Source: Triatoma infestans (lineage: Eukaryota; Arthropoda; Insecta; Hemiptera; Reduviidae). Taken from it: a DNA stretch of 64,000 nt. Position 1 is the first letter of the stretch. Each line of letters opens with the position of its first letter. Of this stretch, positions 43,562 through 53,623 are shown piece by piece. The position numbers and the translations under genes were made by a program. The DNA lies in contig JAAEAF010004341.1 of the NCBI GenBank assembly GCA_011037195.1, positions 20,727-84,726 on the forward strand. The letters are read 5' to 3'. The notes beneath the pieces are model-generated. The model worked only from the letters and a program-made list of their open reading frames with translations, made no database searches and was not told where the DNA came from.

Positions 43562-44788
43562 TCATTTATACGGCTTCTCACCTATATGTGTTCGCAAATG
43601 TCGCTTCAAATTTCCAGATCGTGAACAACTGAAATCACATTCACTACATTTATAGGGCTTTTCACCTGTATGTGTTCGCATATGACTTTTCAAAGGTGTA
43701 GATTGTGTAAAACTGAAACCACATTCACTACATTTATACGGCTTCTCGCCTGTATGTGTTCGCATATGGCAGGTCAATCCTCCGGATGAAACACAGCTGA
43801 AGTCACAATCACTACATTTATACGGCTTCTCACCTGTATGTATTCGCATATGTTGCTTCAAATTTCCAGATCGCGAACAATTGAAATCACATTCACTACA
43901 CTTATACGGCTTTGCACCTGTATGTGTTCGCATATGACATTTCAAAGGTCCAGACTGTGTGAAACTGGAACCACATTCACTACATTTATACGGCTTCTCG
44001 CCTGTATGTGTTCGCATATGGCAGGTCAATCCTCCGGATGATACACAGCTGAAGTCACAATCACTACATTTATACGGCTTCTCACCTGTATGTATTCGCA
44101 TATGCCTTATCAAATGTCCGGATACAGCACAACTGAAAACACATTCACTACATTTATACGGCTTCTCGCCTGTGTGTGTTCGCATATGTTGTTTTAAATA
44201 TCCAGATACAGTACATTTGAAATCACATTCCCTACATTTATACAGATTTTTGACTGTATGTGTTCGCATATGTATTTTCAAATGTCCAGATTGTGTAAAA
44301 CTGAAATCACATTCACTACATTTAAACGGCTTCTCACCTGTATGTATTCGCATATGTCTTATGAACGTTCTCGATGCAGCACAACTATAAACACATTCAC
44401 TACATTTATACGGTTTCTCGCCTGTATGTGTTAGCATATGTCCTTTCAAATTTCTAGATTCTGTACAACTGAAATCACATTCATTACATTTGTAAGGCTT
44501 CTCGCCGGTATGTGTGCGCATATGTCTTTTCAAACGTCCAGATTCTGTACAACTGAAATTACATTCAGTACATTTATACGGCTTCTCACCTGTATGAATT
44601 CGCATATGCCTTTTTAAGCTTCCAGATTCTGTACTACTGTAATCACATTCACTACATTTATAAGGCTTCTCGCCGGTATGTGTTCGCATATGTCTTTTCA
44701 AATGTCCAGATTCTGCACAACTGAAATCACATTCAGTACATTTATACGGCTTCTCGCGTGTAGGTATTTGCTTATGCATTTTAATCAT
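43562..44788 (-). CDS. C2H2 zinc-finger array ZNF-3, 14 fingers, triplet duplication
   Basis: The ORF has 408 residues and starts MIKMHKQIPTREKPYKC. Fourteen regular fingers follow, each with two Cys and two His; finger 6 to 7 has a damaged linker (TVKNLYKC). Fingers 9-11 (VSSGGL, TQSGPL, SRSGNL; residues about 239-322) are duplicated as 12-14 (VSSGGL, TQSTPL, SRSGNL). ZNF-4 carries the triplet once. The stop is a TGA that replaces the first Cys codon of the next finger and is shared with ZNF-4 and unit 1. The arrangement suggests a nuclear DNA-binding protein, but no effector domain is attached. The start Met lies after the shared TAG and C-to-R lesion, so translation from it is uncertain. 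Confidence 0.78.
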   Translation of the reverse strand: MIKMHKQIPTREKPYKCTECDFSCAESGHLKRHMRTHTGEKPYKCSECDYSSTESGSLKRHMRIHTGEKPYKCTECNFSCTESGRLKRHMRTHTGEKPYKCNECDFSCTESRNLKGHMLTHTGEKPYKCSECVYSCAASRTFIRHMRIHTGEKPFKCSECDFSFTQSGHLKIHMRTHTVKNLYKCRECDFKCTVSGYLKQHMRTHTGEKPYKCSECVFSCAVSGHLIRHMRIHTGEKPYKCSDCDFSCVSSGGLTCHMRTHTGEKPYKCSECGSSFTQSGPLKCHMRTHTGAKPYKCSECDFNCSRSGNLKQHMRIHTGEKPYKCSDCDFSCVSSGGLTCHMRTHTGEKPYKCSECGFSFTQSTPLKSHMRTHTGEKPYKCSECDFSCSRSGNLKRHLRTHIGEKPYK

Positions 44789-45191
44789 TCCAGGTATCTT
44801 ACATCTGAAATCACGCTCACTACAATTCTATGGCTCTCGCCAGTATGAGGTAGATATGAGTTTTCAAATGACTGGCTTTACTTGCAGAGGAGTACCATTC
44901 ACTACATTTGTATGGTTTCTCGCCACTGAGTAAGAAAATTATACTTTAAATTTTACAATGTTCGCATTTAATGCATTTGTTGCTTTCCGCCAGAATGTAT
45001 TTGTGTATGTGCATTCAAAGGTATGTATGCGATGAGTGTATTCACATTCTCAAAATTTATACTTATCGCCAGTATACAGGTATTCAAATGTATTATTCAA
45101 TACTATTTTCGAATAACTACTACTACCACTTTTGTATAACTTCTCATCACTGAATGGTATACAATACCACTTCTTCGTCATTTATGACTGT
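44789..45191 (-). pseudogene. Degenerate 5' fingers and conserved N-terminus of unit 3
   Basis: From 45181 the minus strand reads MTKKWYCIPFSDEKLYKSG, then continues open through SSSYSKIVLNNTFEYLYTGDKYKF to a TGA where the first finger Cys should follow. After further broken fingers comes the shared TAG and KCSERDF lesion (44810-44840). It is the best-preserved copy of the N-terminal peptide. A candidate acceptor GTGCAG at 45192-45197 precedes the ATG by about 10 bases. Confidence 0.62.
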
Positions 45192-45315
45192 CTGCACAAT
45201 AGTTCACTTTCATTTCAGCAAAATTGATTATGAAGACTTTTTCCCTTTGTATTCTTGGTGTGTTGTATTTCAGTACCTATGTGTATACTCATCAGTTTTG
45301 TAATGAACTACTTAC

Positions 45316-45435
45316 AGTTGTTTTGGGCTATACCAACATAGAGTATCAGTTTCAGCTTTTTTGAAAATATTTAAAATGCTTCAATATTTATGCCCGGCTG
45401 AAAAATATTCACACTTTGCCACGGAAACGTCAAAT
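45316..45435 (-). other. Block P exon, copy in unit 3
   Basis: Candidate 5' non-coding exon of 120 bp with acceptor TTGTTCCAG (CAG at 45436-45438) and donor GTAAGT (45310-45315). The implied intron to the acceptor at 45192 is about 124 bp, nearly the same as in unit 2. Confidence 0.55.
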
Positions 45436-46039
45436 CTGGAACAATAAATAAAATAGTGGCTTTATTTATATTAATATTTTAAATAATTCACATTTAAGTT
45501 TATGAGATACGAACTAATTTCCCTTTATATATATTTAAATCAGGACTGTTTATAATTTTCTGTATTTATTCAATTATCATTAATTTTATATAAACCAAAC
45601 TATAAAACATCACCAACTCTAATATGGTGATATATTGTTTATTGATATATATATTAATTTATTTTATTTTTGTAATAGATCTCGACGTTTCGGGGTCTAA
45701 TTATGCCATTTTTGAGATTTGACATGATTAATGAAAAAAATGCATTCAATAAATAAATAAAAAAATTTATTAACTAATAAGAATTTCAAACAAATTACAT
45801 CAAATTCTTAAATTAAAAAAAATAACCCACCATTTTGCATCTTAACCTTAAAAATTACAGTTTAATATAAAAAAACTAGTTAATTCTAAATAATAATCAT
45901 CACTTTCGTATTCTCTTATAGAAAAACTTCGAGTTATACTCAAAAAAATTTGACAAATTCAAATATTGATGAGAAAATAATTTAAAAAAACAAAAAACTA
46001 ATTAACGTGAGTTAAAAGATTTACAAATCTCTCTCTATA
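45436..46039. other. 5' flank of unit 3
   Basis: A+T-rich flank with ATAATATGGTGATATATTG-like phrases and the CTCGACGTTTCGGGGTCTAA module at 45681-45700. It ends in CTCTCTCTATA, the left target of the palindromic element. No gene. Confidence 0.5.
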
Positions 46040-48038
46040 CAGGGTGTAAACCTCTGGCAATATTTCGGGATATGGTGTATCACTTTATTTGGAAAAAAAA
46101 ATTTCTAATAAACCATGGTTCGATTCGTTTGCCTTCAAAAGTTATTCTTCATTTTCTAAAATTTGCAATTTTCCTACTTTTTCTCATAAAATTATTGATT
46201 ATATCTCAACGAGTTTTTCACATAAATCATATTCCATTGCACCTTTGGAAAGAGCATTAAATTTCCTATAAGAAACAGAAGTTTTATTTAATTGAATTAA
46301 TTATAAGGTTTTTCAGAGATATTAAACTTAACTCTACAGCTCTTCGACTGTTAAAAACCACTTTTCAATAGTATTTTCTTATGAATTTCTTTAAGGCTAG
46401 CGTATGTATGGTCCGGTTACAGAAAAAATATCTACATTTCACCAGCTTTCCAGCGATAATACATGGGGTTTCTTTCTTGTTTTCTCTAAGAAAATGCGAA
46501 ATAAATGTAAAAAAAAAACACAAAATAAAAATTGAGAGCTGTTACAAAAATATCCTAAGATTAATTAATAATCCTGTAATGAACTTTGGAATTGTAATCT
46601 CACGATAGAAATCCGTCTAATTCTAATAATCAGAAACATTTAGTCGTGATTTAGCTGGTCATACATTCAAAATCCCACAGTTCTGTGTCATAGAATACCG
46701 AGATATGGTTTTTATTTATGGGTTTTGTAAGGTATCGCGTCGGAAGCTGCAGCTGAGTATGCTCGCCATTGGCTTAACAGGCGCGGGCCTAGCAGGAAAC
46801 CATACAAGCAGCGTATCAAAGACTAGGGGAAACCGGTTCTATCAGAATAAACTACCGAGGAAACTTTGATCGTTCTGACGACGTTCTGGTTGCACGGGGA
46901 TTCTTGTCACTCGAATAGTGCATGTTGCGGATGTTTAAAGAACCATTTCGAGTAAACGTCGCCTCATCGGTCCACAAAATGTTTTGGGGGAAACGACGAT
47001 TCTGGGCGTTTGTTGTAGCAGCCAAATACAGAATTGAGTGCGACAGGGGTAATTACGTTCTAGCAAATACTGTACTTGCTGCACGTGATACAGATATCTA
47101 CCATCCCGACGAATACCTGTGCACCGTCTGATGTGGCAAACCTAGCGACAGAGCCACTCTCTGAATCGTCATCAAGCACATTCAAGATGCGTTGACATGA
47201 ATTTTCGTAAGAACGATCGAAGTTTCCTCGGTAGTTTATTCTCACAGAACCGGTTTCCCCTAGTCTTAATTACGCTGCTTATATGGTTTCCTGTTAGGCC
47301 AATGGCTAGAATACTCAGCTGCTGCTTCCGTGCTGTCGTTACAAAACCCATAGCTAAAAACCATATCTCTGTATTCTATGACAGAGAACTGTGGTATTTT
47401 GAATATATGACCAGCTAAATCACGACTTAATGTTTCTGTTTATTAGAATTGGACGGTTTTCTTTCGTGAGATTACAATTCCAAAGTTCATACCAGGATTA
47501 TTAATTAATCTTAGGATATTTATGTAATAGCTCTCAATTTTCATTTTAGGCTTTTTTTTTTTTACATTTATTTCGCATTTTCTTTAAGAAAACAAGAAAG
47601 AAACCCCATGATATTATTATCGTTGGAAAGCTGGTGAAATGTAGATATTTTTTCTGTAACCGGACCATACGCTAGCATTAAGGTAATTTATAAGAAAATA
47701 CTATTGAAAAGTGGTTTTTAACAGTCGAAGCGCTGTAAAGTTAAGTTTAAAGTTTCTGAAAAACCTTATAATTAATTCAATTAAAATAAAACTTCTGTTT
47801 CTTATCGGAAATTTAATGCTCTTTCCAAAGGTGAAATTGAATATGATTTATGTGAAAAATTTGTTGAGATATAATCAATTTTATAAGAAAAAGTAGGAAA
47901 ATTGAAAATTTTAGAAAATGAAGAATATCTTTTGAAGTCGAACGAATCAATCAGACCATGGTTTATTAGAAATTTTTTGTTCCAAATAAAGTGACAAACC
48001 ATATCGCGAAGTATTGCCAGAGGTTGCTGTTAAACCTT
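46040..48038. mobile_element. Palindromic mariner-superfamily element
   Basis: Two arms of roughly 830 bp (46040-46881 and 47208-48038) are inverted copies of each other, with small indels. They flank a 326-bp single-copy centre. The outer ends are CAGGGTGTAAACCTCTGGCAA at the left and the complement of GGTTTAACAGCAACCTCTGGCAA at the right, next to TA/TATA. The complete terminal sequence CAGGGTGTAACAGCAACCTC is kept in the truncated copy at 53530-53613. The centre and inner right arm encode the N-terminal half of a transposase on the minus strand. The 3' half of the element is replaced by an inverted copy of its 5' half. Confidence 0.88.
46862..47330 (-). pseudogene. Transposase N-terminal half in the palindrome centre
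   Basis: Minus-strand reading across frames gives an AAEYSxHWPNRKPYKQR-like start, NYRGNFDRSYENSCQRILNVL, then QVQYLLERNYPCRTQFCIWLLQQ and FPQNILWTDEATFTRNGSLN followed by IRNMHYSSDKNPRATR. The TDEATF motif carries the first catalytic Asp of a DDE/D transposase. The second and third acidic regions are absent because the element turns into its inverted arm at 46881. At least two frameshifts are present, so it is inactive. Confidence 0.8.
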
Positions 48039-48059
48039 ATATATAAACTAATATATTAT

Positions 48060-49000
48060 AAACTAATGTGTATGAATAAAAAAGAAATGTATATTAAACA
48101 AATGATTGATAAAATACGAGAAATAGAGACTCAAAACAATTTTGGAATTCCATAAAAACATTAAAAAAAAAAAAAAAAAATTTTATCTGTAGTGCCAATT
48201 TGGACCCTAATGATTTTAAAAGCTTTTTTGAAAAATTATATACTGTTGTTTTGAGGTTTCTACTTTGCTTTATTCTGAACCTTTTGCTCATAGTCCTATT
48301 TAGTTCACTAAGGCCGAACTGCAGTCTGTACTAGTTAGAGCAAACAATGGGTAAAGCCCCTGGACTCAATGGAATACCGTATGAATTTATAAAAATGCCT
48401 GGCATGGTTTACTTTTAAAACTGTTTCAGACATTTAACAAAATATATGAGATTGGTGAAGTCCCATAGAATTTTAATGAAGTTTTGATTTATCCCCTGCA
48501 CAAAAAAGGTGATACAAACCAGTTGCTAACTACCGGGGGTATATTCATTTATAGATGTAGAAGTAAAGTTATTTTCAGGTTTATTATTGAACAGACTTTG
48601 GTGTTGGTTGAACAGTAATGAGATAATCAGTGAATTTCAGGCGGGATTTGGAGACGGCTATGGTACCACGGATAATATATTTAGCCTAGCCAATTTAATT
48701 GATGTAAAACTTCAAGTGGATAAAATGAAAAATTGTACCTGTTTTTCGTGGAACTCAAAGCCGCATTTGGCACCTTATCGAGGAAATTGCTAATTTATAA
48801 ACTATTTAGGCTAGGTTTATGTAATAAATTTCTTAAAATTGCAAAAAATTTGTATGTGGGCACTACAGAAGCGGTCTAGGGCATGGATGAAAGAGCTGAA
48901 TTTTTTGAAACATTATCAGGTGTAAAAGGTGTTTATATCCCCGACGATTTTTTCCGTGTATTTCAATGATTGGGTGGAAAAATCGGTGATGGGGTCTCAG
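48060..49000 (+). mobile_element. CR1/RTE-like RT relic, unit 3
   Basis: It contains the linker (NKKEMYIKQMIDKIRE, FWNSI), then GKAPGLNGIPYEFIK (48345), VLIYPLHKKGDTNQ, LLNRLWCWLNSNEIISEFQAGF (48587-48793), KLLIYKLFRLGLCNKFLKIAKNLYVGT (48780-48860) and FFETLSGVKGVYIP. The catalytic YADD part is missing because block R/S begins at 49000. Frameshifts and stops are frequent. The same family as 53624-54330 and 24291-24549. Confidence 0.78.
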
Positions 49001-50000
49001 GAGGTTCGGTTATATATTATTTGCGCTTATTTTTTTGACAATCAGGTAATAATTCATTATATGCTAGGGTTGGCAGTAGTCGCATACTAAGCATAACCAT
49101 CTCATAATATTTATGTTAGGATTAATAATCTTGATACTTTGCTATTTATATAGAGGACATAAATAAAGTTATTATAAAATTAGGGGAATATATATTAGGT
49201 TATTTATATATGTGAACGAAATAATAACTAATCTAAAGAAAATATTATATTTCAATAAAGTTTGTGGTATTCAAAAATCAGATCAATCTTATGTCAAATA
49301 AAAAAATCAATATAAATATTAAATAAATACATTTACTATAATATCAATTAAACAGCCAATAATATTATGTCACTATGCTTACTATTTAAAGTACATGATA
49401 AAAATAGAAAATCATTTTAATATTACAAAAAACATCAGTAGTTCCAAATCCAGATAAATATCGGAGTTAAACATGTTGATAAAACTGACCACATAAATTT
49501 ACTGAAATCAGACCGCTTTAAAAGACGTGTTTACCTCAATTTTTGAATTGATCTTTGGGCATTCTAATGGAAACACTCAGTTTTTGGCAAATAAAAGTTG
49601 GGTTACCATTACTTCGCTATTTAGGCTATAGATAGTAGACGAGGCTTAATTTTTCCTTCAATCGTAACCAAACCAAAAAGTCTGAACATGTTGAACTTTC
49701 GTCTACAACATGGTGTGAGTTAAATTTTGACGCCACCAATTCATTGCCCAAATAAACTATTATGACCATGTCCTAAGAAAGGCAAGAGAAAATGAGAAAG
49801 AGAAAACTGTCTAAAGTATGTCACCAGTATAGCTAAGCAGTATATGGCTGTCTTTTTCTTTGCTCAGTAAAGGAAAGAAAAAACAAATTTGGCAGGAGGG
49901 CAGCCAGATAGGAGCTACTGTGGGCATGTAACGAAAAACTAAGCACCGTCCACTACCAACAGACAAGAGATCAAAGTAAGGGACCCCATCCACGTCATAT
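49001..50000. repeat. Block R end and block S
   Basis: This parallels 37339-38250 and 63240-63650. The join to the RT relic at about 49000 (GGTCTCAGGAGGTTCGG) falls inside block R. No gene. Confidence 0.65.
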
Positions 50001-50840
50001 TCAGTATCGATTTAGGTATTGTCCGACAGGGCGGCTGTTATGAGCTGGACAACCATCCATTTGGAACCATATTCTCAGCCGTATAAAAAGTCGTACCTCT
50101 TCAAAAAGCAAGGCTGAAAGTAATTATTTATTAAGCAAGGCATTGTTTAGAACTTATGGGATTAAACAGTAAACCATACAACAATTGGGTAAACATTCAT
50201 CTTACATTTTTGTTTTTTGCCATTTGGTCAGACTCTTATGCATTTATCATTTTTTATTACTATGCCAGCGGTAAGAAAACTTTATTTAATTCAAAAATTC
50301 ATAAATTAGGAACTTCAAAAAAAAATTAATTTTTCAAAAACAGCTTTTCTCACAAGTAAAGTACTTTTAGAATTCATAATAAAAATAGGGAATCCCAATA
50401 CAAAAAAAAAAAGATTGCTTCTGTTACCTGCACATCAACAGCAGAATTTTTTGTTTTATAACATCGTGGATACCACTCAAAAAATAGAGGGAGTTGGGCT
50501 TCGAATTCTTTTTTTCTATCATCAATAATTAACGAGTAAAAGGAGGTGGACTTAGCCCGGACACCCTGTATGTATATGATATATGTAAGAAGATAATGGG
50601 TCGTGTCGTCATGGATGCTAATGGAACACTGACAGGAATCATGGTAGTTCAGAAACAAGGCTCGTTATTCTGCCATCTTGGCTACAGGTTGTGAGCGAGG
50701 CATACTTCTCCCTTCAGGCGTGACAAAACAAAAATTCTGCTTTTCTAGGGCATACGTCCGCAACTGGGTGTGCGTTAAATTCTGAAGACACCAAAGTAAT
50801 TGCCGAATAACCGAATTATTAGGCTTATATTGTAAGAGAA
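50001..50840. mobile_element. Internally deleted transposon remnant, unit 4
   Basis: From 50005 (TATCGATTTAGGTATTG) this corresponds to 40200-40330 joined to 41030-41715. Most of the transposase relic seen in unit 3 is deleted here, but the end (GGACACCCTGTATG, about 50560) remains. It shows that units 3 and 4 share the insertion. Confidence 0.7.
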
Positions 50841-51230
50841 GAGATTAAAATTGAGAAGGTAGAAAACTGTTGAAAATAGGACTCCACCTAAGCATAACAT
50901 GGCTGTCTCACACACGAAAAGAAAAGAAAAAGCAAAACAAACGGTTTTCAGAAGCAATCGTATAGGATTGGTGTCGTCGGCCGGGTAAAGTGGACATGGA
51001 AAGAAAAATTAAGCACCATCCACTACCTACAGACAAGATAGCGGAGCAAGATTCCGCATCAATGGTCGTATTCTGATTTTTTCCTCAGTGCGTCTATTGA
51101 ATTCTTTCAACGTTACAAGACCCCGAAAAAGGTCATAGAAATCTGGGTGAAACATTCATAAACCACTGATACGGTTTTACAACCCGAAAATTGAGTGTTG
51201 TTTTCTAATTATTTAATAACATATCAGCAA
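50841..51230. repeat. Block S before ZNF-4
   Basis: It contains the empty site of the RT insertion (GAGAAGAGATTAAAATTGAG at 50837-50856) and runs to the first finger scraps at about 51235. No gene. Confidence 0.65.
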
Positions 51231-51478
51231 ATGCAGTAGCTCCCCAATAGCATTCACTACATTTATGTGGCTTCCCGCCAGTAAGTGTTCGCATATCAAA
51301 CCTCCGGATTGTTTACCACTGAAATCACCTTCATACATTTTCTCATATGCTTAGACAAAACTTCGGATTTAACACAACTGAAATCCCATTCACTACATGG
51401 ATACGCCTTCTCGCCAGTATGTGTTCGCACTTGGCAGGTCAAACCTCCGAATGATACATAAGTGAAACCAAATTCACT
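51231..51478 (-). pseudogene. Decayed 3' fingers beyond the ZNF-4 stop
   Basis: After the TGA at 51479-51481 the minus strand continues with SEFGFTYVSFGGLTCQVRTHTGEKAYPCSEWDFSC, a finger with damaged Cys positions, and then further shifted fingers. It corresponds to 43150-43561. Confidence 0.7.
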
Positions 51479-52360
51479 TCATTTACTCGGCTTCTCACCC
51501 ATATGTGTTCGCATATGTTGCTTCAAATTTCCAGATCGTGAACATCTGAAATCACATTCACTACATTTATACGGCTTTTCACCTGTATGTGTTCGCATAT
51601 GTCTCTTCAAAGGTCCAGACTGTGTAAAACTGAAACCACATTCGCAACATTTATACGGCTTCTCGCCTGTATGTGTTCGCATATGGCAGGTCAATCCTCC
51701 GGATGATACACAACTGAATTCACAATCACTACATTTATACGGCTTCTCACCGGTATGTATTCGCATGTGTCTTATCAAATTTCCGGATACAGCACAACTA
51801 AAAACACATTTACTACATTTATACGGCTTCTCGCCTGTGTGTGTTCGCATATGTTTTTTTAAATTTCCAGATTCTGTACAACTAAAATCACATTCACCAC
51901 ATTTATACGGCTTCTTGTATGAATGTGACCGCATATGTTGTTTTAAGTACCCAGATACAGTACATTTGAAATCACATTCACTACATTTATACAGATTTTC
52001 ACCTATATGTGTTCGCATATGTTTTTTCAAATGTCCAGATTGTGTAAAACTGAAATCACATTCATTACATTTAAACGGTTTCTCACCTGTATGTATTCGC
52101 ATATGTCTTATCAAAGTTCCGGATGCAGCACAACTATAAACACATTCACTACATTTATACGGCTTCTCGCCTGTATGTATTAGCATATGTCCTTTCAAAG
52201 TTCCAGCGAGTGTACAACTGAAATCACATTCACTACATTTATATGGCTTTTCACCTGTATGTATTCGCACATGTCTTTTGAAATTTCCAGTATGTGTACA
52301 ACTATAATCACATTCAGTACATTTATAAGGCTTCTCGCATGTATGTATTTGCTTATGCAT
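51479..52360 (-). CDS. C2H2 zinc-finger array ZNF-4, 10 fingers
   Basis: The ORF has 293 residues: MHKQIHTCEKPYKC followed by ten regular fingers, with helix cores THTGNF, TLAGTL, AASGTL, TQSGHL, TVSGYL, TESGNL, AVSGNL, VSSGGL, TQSGPL and SRSGNL. Fingers 3-10 are collinear with fingers 5-11 of ZNF-3, with one extra finger (TESGNL) that ZNF-3 lacks. The linkers IGENLYKC and SYKKPYKC are atypical. The stop is the TGA shared with ZNF-3 and unit 1. As in the other units, the ORF begins inside a linker just downstream of a shared TAG. Probably a pseudogene fragment with an open array. Confidence 0.76.
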   Translation of the reverse strand: MHKQIHTCEKPYKCTECDYSCTHTGNFKRHVRIHTGEKPYKCSECDFSCTLAGTLKGHMLIHTGEKPYKCSECVYSCAASGTLIRHMRIHTGEKPFKCNECDFSFTQSGHLKKHMRTHIGENLYKCSECDFKCTVSGYLKQHMRSHSYKKPYKCGECDFSCTESGNLKKHMRTHTGEKPYKCSKCVFSCAVSGNLIRHMRIHTGEKPYKCSDCEFSCVSSGGLTCHMRTHTGEKPYKCCECGFSFTQSGPLKRHMRTHTGEKPYKCSECDFRCSRSGNLKQHMRTHMGEKPSK

Positions 52361-52790
52361 TTTAATAATTCCAGGTTACTTACATCTGAAATCACGCTCA
52401 CTACATTTCTATGGCTCCTCGCCAATACGAGTTAGATATGAGTTTTCAAATGACCAGCTCTACTTGCAGTGGAGTACCATTCACTACATTTGTATGGTTT
52501 CTCGCCCCTATGAGTAAGCAAATTATACTTTAAATTCTATAATGTTCGCAATTAATGCATTTGGTGCTTTCCGCCAGAATGTATTTGTGTATGTGCATTC
52601 AAAGGTATTTATGCGATGCAGTACATTCACATTCTGAAAATTTATACTTCTCGCCAGTATACAGGTATTCATATGTATTATTCGATACTATTTTCGAATA
52701 ACTACTACTACCATTTTTGTATAACTTCTCATCATTGAATTTCTAATTATTCACTTTTCTAATTATTCACTTTTTCGTCATTTATGACAG
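52361..52790 (-). pseudogene. Degenerate 5' fingers and N-terminus of unit 4
   Basis: It contains the shared TAG and KCSERDF lesion at about 52385-52415. The N-terminal peptide is interrupted: ATGACGAAAAAG is followed at once by TGA, because a short sequence (AATAATTAGAAAAGTG) is duplicated in front of the remaining GATGAGAAGTTATAC. This unit therefore cannot make the N-terminus. Confidence 0.6.
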
Positions 52791-52913
52791 TCTGCACAAT
52801 AATTCAAATTCATTTCATCAAAATTGATTATGAAGACTTTTATTTTGTGCTCTTGGTGTGCTGTATTTTAGTACTAATGTGTATACTCATCAGTTTTGTA
52901 ATTAACTACTTAC

Positions 52914-53034
52914 AGTTGTGTTATGCTATATCAACTTGGAGTATCAGTTTCAGCTTCTTTCGAAAATATTTAAAATGCTTTAATATTTAGGCCTGGCTGA
53001 AAAATAATCACACTTTGCCACAGAAACGTCAAAT
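52914..53034 (-). other. Block P exon, copy in unit 4
   Basis: Candidate 5' non-coding exon of 121 bp, donor GTAAGT (52908-52913), CAG acceptor at 53035-53037. It is very similar to unit 3. Confidence 0.55.
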
Positions 53035-53529
53035 CTGGAACAAAAAATTAAATAATTACTTTATTTACATTAATATTTTAAATAATTCACATTTAAGTTT
53101 ATGAGATACCAACTAATTTACTTTTATATACATTTAAATCTGGACTGTTTATTATTTTCTGTATTTATTCAATTATGATTAATTTTATAATAAACCAGAC
53201 TACAAAATATCACCAACTTATAATATGGTGATATATTGTTTATTGATATATATATAAATAATTTATTTTATTTTTGTAATAGATCTCGACGTTTCGGTGT
53301 CTAATTATGCCATTTTTAAGAGTTGACATGATTAGTGAAAAAACTGCATTCAGTAAAAAAAACATATAATTTCAATCAAATTACATCTAAATTCTTAAAT
53401 TACAAAAAAAAAAACACGCATATGGCATCGTAAACTTAAAAATTAATTTAAAAAAAAATTAACGAGAGTTAAAAGTTTTATAAATCTCTATCACTCTCTC
53501 TCGCTCTCTCTATATATATATATATATCG
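53035..53529. other. 5' flank of unit 4
   Basis: A+T-rich flank, GATCTCGACGTTTCGGTGTC module at 53282-53301, then a (CT)n(AT)n run at 53490-53527. No gene. Confidence 0.5.
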
Positions 53530-53613
53530 ACCATGGTTTATAGAAATTTTTGTTCCAAATAAAGTGACAAACAATATCCCGAAGTATTGCCAGAGGTTGC
53601 TGTTACACCCTGT
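53530..53613. mobile_element. Solo right end of the palindromic element
   Basis: 84 bp matching 47955-48038 and ending in CTGTTACACCCTG next to TATA. The rest of the element has been deleted. Its position in the unit is the same as in unit 3, so the insertion predates the split of units 3 and 4. Confidence 0.85.
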
Positions 53614-53623
53614 ATATAAACTA

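Noticed and set aside
51462..52139. Plus-strand ORF with repeated HLYGFSPVCVRIC
   Set aside because: Again antisense of finger linkers in another frame, with no start context or independent conservation.
43562..53034. CRISPR-like or minisatellite array because of regular 84-bp spacing
   Set aside because: The period is exactly 28 codons and encodes C2H2 fingers; repeats and spacers are not distinguishable and the setting is eukaryotic.
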